NCBI GenBank assembly: GCA_036501845.1
Contig: DASXZO010000082.1
Location: forward strand, 1-9,783
Direction of reading: 5' to 3'
Origin: JBBREP01 sp036501845
GTDB lineage: Bacteria > Actinomycetota > Acidimicrobiia > IMCC26256 > PALSA-610
DNA length: 9,783 bases
A model generated the notes under the pieces. The model did no database searches and was not told the DNA's origin. It was given only the letters and a program-made list of their open reading frames with translations. Both the position numbers and the translations under genes were made by a program. The first letter of the stretch is position 1. The number at the start of each line of letters is the position of its first letter. Positions 6,380 to 9,783 of this stretch are shown here, in pieces.

Positions 6380-7636
6380 ATGGCGAAGAAGCGTGGTTTC
6401 CTGGCCGAGTTGCAGCGTCAGTCTGCCCAGGCGCAGCGGCAGCGCCAGCAGGCGGCGACCTTGGCAGCGCGGAATCAGGCGCGCGCTGCGCGGGATTATG
6501 CAGCGGCGCAGCGGGCGGCGTTGCAGGCACAAGCGCAGGCAGCGCGCACCGCGGCGGCGAATCAGAAGGCCGCCGCGGCCGAGGCACAGCGTGCCCACGA
6601 CGCGGCGCTCATCGCGCAGGCCGAGTCTCTCAACGCGGATCTCGCGTCGCAGGTTGCGGATCTCGAGTCACTGTTGGCTGCGACGCTCGACGTCGATGAC
6701 TTCGTTGATGTCGAAAAGCTGCGAAGGGTTGCGGAGCATCCTCTGTTCGCCCGAGCGGACTTAGAGGTGCCGTTGCCGCCACCGGCGCCAATCCAGGCAT
6801 CGCCGGAGCCACAGTACGTAGAGCCACCGGCAGCACACGGGTTGTTCGGCAAGAAGAAGCATCAAGAAGCCGTGGCGGCGGCGCAGGCAGAGCACGCCCG
6901 CTTGCACGCTGATTGGGCGGCCGAAGCGGCGACGATCCCCGGGGCGCAGTTGGGTCAGATGCAGCAGCACCAGGCAGCCGAACAACAACGGCTGATGCAG
7001 TTAGCGGCCGCACGCGAGGCATACGCGAACGAATGCGGTGCACGCGAGGCTGAAGTAGAACGCCAGAACGCCGATCTCGACGACTTCATTCGTGGACTCG
7101 CCGCCAACGACGAAGAAGCCGTACAGGAGTACGTGGCGCTCGTGCTCGCGAACTCCGTCTATCCCGACTGCTTTCCGGTCGAACACGAGCACCACTTCGA
7201 CGCGCCGCTCCGGGAGCTCACCCTCTGCGTGGCCGTTCCCGCACCGTCAACGATGCCCACGGTCAAGGAACACAAATACGTCAAGGCGAAAGGCGAGGTC
7301 CAGACCACGCAGCTCTCCGACCGGGCGCAGAAGGATCGCTACACCAGCGCAATCCATCAGGTCGCGTTGCGGACACTGCACGAAGTGTTCGAAGCCGACC
7401 GCGAAGGCAAGATCCAGACCATCACGCTTCTCGTCACGACGGATGACATCAACAAGGCAACCGGACGTCGAGAACAGGTCGACCTCCTTGCCGTTGCCGT
7501 CGATCGCGAGACGTTTCTGACCTTTGACCTTTCGAACGTCGTCCCGCGCGAGACGCTGCGACTCCTGAAGGCCACAGTCTCGAAGGACCCATTCGGCCTC
7601 GCCGCGATCGACACCTCGAAAGGCGTGCGCGGATAA
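6380..7636 (+). CDS. Coiled-coil protein resembling the N-terminal part of an actinobacterial Mrr-type restriction endonuclease, without the nuclease domain
   Basis: The 418-residue product has a basic start (MAKKRGF), an Ala/Gln-rich coiled coil at about 8-100, a Pro-rich linker (130-150), a GLFGKKKHQ motif (154-162) leading to a second coiled coil (160-235), and a conserved-looking globular part at 240-418. That part contains VLANSVYPDCFP (255-266), LRELTLCVAVP (277-287), KYVKAKGE (299-306), HQVALRTLHEVFEAD (326-340), a TTDD segment (353-356) and FDLSNVVPRETLRLL (382-396). From memory, the same order of motifs occurs in actinobacterial proteins annotated 'restriction endonuclease', where it precedes an Mrr-type catalytic domain. 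Here the protein ends at about that junction (IDTSKGVRG), and no D-ExK-type nuclease motif is visible. The next gene begins 2 bp downstream and carries its own nuclease domain, so I infer that this protein is a sensing, scaffold or targeting partner. No membrane helix is present. Confidence 0.75.
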   Translation: MAKKRGFLAELQRQSAQAQRQRQQAATLAARNQARAARDYAAAQRAALQAQAQAARTAAANQKAAAAEAQRAHDAALIAQAESLNADLASQVADLESLLAATLDVDDFVDVEKLRRVAEHPLFARADLEVPLPPPAPIQASPEPQYVEPPAAHGLFGKKKHQEAVAAAQAEHARLHADWAAEAATIPGAQLGQMQQHQAAEQQRLMQLAAAREAYANECGAREAEVERQNADLDDFIRGLAANDEEAVQEYVALVLANSVYPDCFPVEHEHHFDAPLRELTLCVAVPAPSTMPTVKEHKYVKAKGEVQTTQLSDRAQKDRYTSAIHQVALRTLHEVFEADREGKIQTITLLVTTDDINKATGRREQVDLLAVAVDRETFLTFDLSNVVPRETLRLLKATVSKDPFGLAAIDTSKGVRG

Positions 7637-7638
7637 CC

Positions 7639-9105
7639 GTGGATCAGTACGCCTTCAACCCGCCGCCGGGCTGGCCTGCCCAACCGCAAGGTTGGACGCC
7701 GCCAGACGGCTGGGCACCAGACCCCAGTTGGCCGCCCGCGCGATCCGGCTGGAACTTCTGGGTGCTCGCGCCAGAAACAGCGCCCGGCCCTCCGCCGGTA
7801 CCCGAAGTCGTCGACGCGACAGCGCAGCCAACGGTTGCGTGGGTCGATGCGCCGCTCACACCAATTGACGAATCGGTGCCTCACCACGCCCCGTTGCCCG
7901 CGCCCGCGACGGAGCCTCGACCATTCGCTTCGCCCGACGCTCCGCCGCGCGACGCGCGCCCCCCCGGCGACGATCACACCATTGAGGACCTCCAGCGTCG
8001 GATCGCGACGCTCGAACAGGAGCTGCAACGGGCGCAGGCCGACGCTGGCAGCGCCCCGGACCTCGTCGACCTGGACGATGAACGCGTTCTGCAAGAGGTA
8101 GGGATCTACCGCTACCACCATCCGCTCGAGAGCGCCGACGCTTATCGCGCGCGGCTGAGGGATCTGCAGGATCGGATCAAGACCGCAGTGACCTCTGGGG
8201 TCGCGATTCTGGCGTCCGACATGTTCACGTTCAACAACTCGCTCGCCAAAGGTCGCAAGATGACGCGCGACTTCTCAAAGCTCATGTTGCGCGCATACAA
8301 CAGCGAGGCCGACAGCTGCGTGCGATCTCTGCGGGCGGGCAATGTCGTCACCGCGAAGAAACGTCTCGAAGCATCGATCGTGTCGATCGCGCGACTCGGC
8401 TCGATGATGGAGATGCGCGTCAATTCGGATTACCACGCACTTCGGATCGAGGAGCTTGAACTGACGTCCGACTTCTTGATGAAGCAACAGGAGGAGCGCG
8501 AGGCCGCCCGAGATGAGCGCGAGCGGCTCCGTGAACAGCGCAAAGTGGAGCAGGAGCTAGCCGCCGAACGCGAGCGCCTCGACAAGGAGCGCGCCCACTA
8601 CGCCAACGCTCTCGGTGCGCTGCAGCCGGACGCGTCCGAAGCCGATCGGGCAGAACTCCAGGCAAAGATCGACGCGATCGACGGCGCCATCGCGCACAAT
8701 GACTACCGCGCGGCCAACATCCGAGCCGGCTATGTGTACGTCATCAGCAACGTCGGCGCGTTCGGAGCCGGAGTCGTCAAAATCGGCATGACCCGGCGCC
8801 TGGAACCCCACGACCGAATCTCTGAACTCAGCGGCGCCTCAGTGCCATTCCCGTTCGACGTGCACACTCTCTTCTTCTCCGATGATGCGGTCACGCTGGA
8901 GACCGAACTCCACCGCGCGTTCGCGCAGAGAAAGGTGAACTACATCAACGAACGGAAGGAATTCTTTTTCGCGTCACCCGAAGAAGTCCGAGTCGTTCTG
9001 GCCGAGAAGGTCGGCAACCTTCTCGAGTTCACCGAACAACCCCAAGCGATCCAGTACAACCAGAGCAAGGGTTACTGGCCGCAAGCCGACCCTCTGCCCC
9101 ACTAA
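7639..9105 (+). CDS. DUF4041/GIY-YIG (T5orf172/Mug113-like) nuclease, SNIPE-like anti-phage protein
   Basis: The 488-residue product has four parts. Residues 1-42 form a Trp/Pro-rich module with GW or SW repeated every 7-9 residues (PPPGWP, PQGW, PPDGW, PDPSW, SGWNFW), as seen at the N-terminus of many actinobacterial proteins. A long Pro/Ala linker follows to about 115. Residues 115-280 contain a short coiled coil and a DUF4041-like region (LQEVGIYRYHHPLESADAY, then TFNNSLAKGRKMTRDFSKLM and RAYNSEAD). A charged coiled coil covers about 265-350. The C-terminal GIY-YIG nuclease shows GYVYVI (364-369), KIGMT (381-385), Arg393 in DRISEL, ELHRAF (423-428) and NERKEFFF (437-444). DUF4041 plus GIY-YIG is the layout of SNIPE, reported in E. 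coli to cut phage DNA during injection; that protein is membrane-anchored, whereas no transmembrane helix is visible here. The GTG start lies 2 bp after the preceding stop, so the two genes are surely cotranscribed. Confidence 0.85.
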   Translation: MDQYAFNPPPGWPAQPQGWTPPDGWAPDPSWPPARSGWNFWVLAPETAPGPPPVPEVVDATAQPTVAWVDAPLTPIDESVPHHAPLPAPATEPRPFASPDAPPRDARPPGDDHTIEDLQRRIATLEQELQRAQADAGSAPDLVDLDDERVLQEVGIYRYHHPLESADAYRARLRDLQDRIKTAVTSGVAILASDMFTFNNSLAKGRKMTRDFSKLMLRAYNSEADSCVRSLRAGNVVTAKKRLEASIVSIARLGSMMEMRVNSDYHALRIEELELTSDFLMKQQEEREAARDERERLREQRKVEQELAAERERLDKERAHYANALGALQPDASEADRAELQAKIDAIDGAIAHNDYRAANIRAGYVYVISNVGAFGAGVVKIGMTRRLEPHDRISELSGASVPFPFDVHTLFFSDDAVTLETELHRAFAQRKVNYINERKEFFFASPEEVRVVLAEKVGNLLEFTEQPQAIQYNQSKGYWPQADPLPH

Positions 9106-9375
9106 CCGCACCCGCCGCCCAGCCTCGGATCGCGTCTTGGTCATCCATGGGTGCGAGTCCCAGGGTGGTACCTCCTTCGGTCGTATTGCGTCGTCGTTGG
9201 CGCAGAACAAGGACACGCATTCGGGACGGCGTGGGAACGCTCGGTCCTCGAAGCCTTCGGGTAGGTCGCCCGTCGACACGAACACCTTGTCACTGACGTT
9301 CGCGAGAACCACAAGCGAGTCAGCCGAGTGGAGCCGTACACCGACGTCGACCCTCTCTTGACGAATGGTCTTCAC
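8974..9375 (-). pseudogene. Possible decayed or spurious minus-strand coding segment
   Basis: From a GTG at 9375 the minus-strand frame reads about 133 codons. The stretch 9375-9150 has protein-like composition with alternating hydrophobic strands (ADSLVVLANVSDKVFVSTGD, then PRRPECVSLFCANDD), and codon third positions are fairly GC-rich. I recognise no family. The rest of the frame runs antisense to the last 132 bp of the GIY-YIG gene and is not convincing. It could be the remnant of a gene whose 3' end was lost on insertion of the defence pair, or chance. Reported only because the stretch would otherwise be empty. Confidence 0.2.
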
Positions 9376-9429
9376 GGCGACGATCTCGCCGCGATTAGGC
9401 GAGCCAAAGGCGCTCGTCAGTCGTTGCCG
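9106..9429. other. Gene-poor stretch between the defence pair and the pseudouridine synthase remnant
   Basis: These 324 bases contain no convincing gene. On the plus strand the frames are short and Ser/Thr/Arg-rich. On the minus strand one frame has plausible codon use (see the separate entry). There is a hairpin at 9145-9165. Base composition appears somewhat less GC-rich than in the operons to the left, consistent with acquired or decaying DNA, though this was judged by eye. Confidence 0.5.
9145..9165 (+). terminator. Imperfect hairpin downstream of the defence pair
   Basis: CCATGGG and CCCAGGG can pair as a 7-bp stem with one A-G mismatch around the loop TGCGAGT, about 40 bases past the GIY-YIG stop. 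There is no T-run after it, so factor-independent termination is doubtful. The loop also resembles a tRNA T-loop with one change. Confidence 0.25.
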
Positions 9430-9570
9430 ATGGATCGTCCGTTCCTGCACGCCGCGCACCTCTCGTTCACCCACCCGGCTACGGGGGACCGGCTCGAGTT
9501 CGACATGCCGCTGCCGGACGATCTCGAGACGGTGCTGCGCGATCTCGGTGCACCGGAGCTCGTCGACTGA
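9430..9570 (+). pseudogene. C-terminal remnant of an RluA/RluD-family pseudouridine synthase
   Basis: The last 46 codons before the TGA at 9568 read MDRPFLHAAHLSFTHP, then ATGDRLEFDMPLPDDLETVL. This matches the extreme C-terminus of RluA-family 23S rRNA/tRNA pseudouridine synthases, where (R)P-LHA--L-F-HP-TG followed by PLP-DL is conserved. The catalytic part of the enzyme (about 250 residues with the HRLDxxTSG motif) is missing: upstream the frame turns into unrelated sequence near 9420 and is open only to 9328. Codon use in the matching part is strongly GC-ending, as in a real gene. It is best read as a truncated 3' end left by recombination, or as a displaced 3' end from integration of an element into an rluA gene. 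As a free 46-residue peptide it would have no activity. Confidence 0.65.
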
Positions 9571-9783
9571 AGCCTGGTCCGGTGTTGCGTTGGGGGCATG
9601 GGGTGAGCACCACATTGTCGGGGTTCGTGACCGTGTAGGTGATGCCGTCGAAGATGTTGGTCCAGCCTTGGCGGTGGACGACGTGGTGGTGAAACGAACA
9701 GAGCAGCACGAGGTTGTCGAGGTTGGTCGCTCCGCCGGCCCACCAGGGGATCACGTGGTGGGCTTCGCACCAGCTCGAGCGGC
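9479..9783 (-). CDS. HNH endonuclease of the DUF222/13E12-repeat type, C-terminal part only (5' end outside window)
   Basis: The frame is open from the right edge to TAG at 9481-9479. The visible part starts RSSWCEAHHVIPWWAGGATN, then LDNLVLLCSFHHHVVHRQGW, which is the HNH signature EAHH-x(n)-NLVLLC-xHH of actinobacterial proteins with an N-terminal DUF222 domain (the mycobacterial 13E12 repeat family). The paired cysteines before and after the His cluster probably bind zinc. These proteins occur in many copies and travel with mobile DNA. After FDGITYTVTNPDNVVL the frame runs on through sequence rich in Arg, Ala and Pro, of which the last 92 bp lie antisense to the pseudouridine synthase remnant. 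The native C-terminus may therefore have been replaced at a junction near 9580-9610. The catalytic half of the gene continues past the right edge, so intactness cannot be judged. Confidence 0.8.
   Translation of the reverse strand, partial: RSSWCEAHHVIPWWAGGATNLDNLVLLCSFHHHVVHRQGWTNIFDGITYTVTNPDNVVLTPCPQRNTGPGFSRRAPVHRDRAAPSRDRPAAACRTRAGPP

Noticed and set aside
4533..6764. A 743-codon open frame on the plus strand running through five other genes
   Set aside because: It is Arg/Ala/His-rich low-complexity translation that crosses the SDR, VOC, GNAT, PH-like and coiled-coil genes in wrong frames; long chance frames are common at this GC content.
9145..9165. A complete tRNA gene around the T-arm-like hairpin
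   Set aside because: No acceptor, D or anticodon arm can be found upstream, and the T-loop lacks the invariant second T.
1..9783. CRISPR array, insertion sequence ends, transposase or integrase genes
   Set aside because: No regularly spaced direct repeats, terminal inverted repeats or recombinase motifs were seen, so any mobile origin of the right-hand region rests only on the gene remnants.

Overview
The window is GC-rich (about two-thirds G+C by eye) and densely coded, with short gaps, GTG starts and several start codons placed 6-7 bases after a TANNNT box. Together with a DUF222-type HNH gene, an actinobacterial PPGW/PDPSW N-terminal motif and a tandem-fused CaiB-type CoA-transferase, this points to a high-GC actinobacterium, possibly Acidimicrobiia-like. 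That placement is an inference from style, not from a marker gene.

Left part (1-4901, all minus strand). A co-directional run reads from right to left: a short-chain dehydrogenase/reductase, an aldose-1-epimerase-like protein, a double-domain family III CoA-transferase and a cysteine-dependent protein phosphatase cut by the left edge. The phosphatase start codon overlaps the stop codon of the CoA-transferase (TAGTG). The SDR and the CoA-transferase suggest acyl-CoA (lipid, steroid or aromatic acid) metabolism. The epimerase and phosphatase have no obvious place in that pathway.

Middle (5020-6230). A divergently transcribed VOC/glyoxalase-fold protein on the plus strand converges with, and overlaps by 7 bp, a minus-strand pair: a small PH-like domain protein followed by a GNAT acetyltransferase.

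Right part (6380-9105, plus strand). Two genes separated by 2 bp form the most interesting part of the window. The first is a 418-residue coiled-coil protein. It resembles, from memory, the N-terminal non-catalytic part of an actinobacterial 'restriction endonuclease' family, but it stops where that family's Mrr nuclease domain would begin. The second is a 488-residue protein with a Trp/Pro-rich N-terminal module, a DUF4041-like region, a long coiled coil and a C-terminal GIY-YIG (T5orf172/Mug113-like) nuclease domain, the architecture of the SNIPE-type anti-phage nuclease but without a visible membrane helix. I infer a two-component, nuclease-based defence system in which the catalytic domain is supplied by the second gene.

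Right end (9106-9783). About 325 bp without a convincing gene is followed by a piece that reads as only the last ~46 codons of an RluA/RluD-type pseudouridine synthase. Last comes the C-terminal part of an HNH endonuclease of the DUF222 type, cut by the right edge and overlapping the pseudouridine synthase remnant by 92 bp on the opposite strand. This looks like a scarred recombination junction bordering the putative defence cassette.
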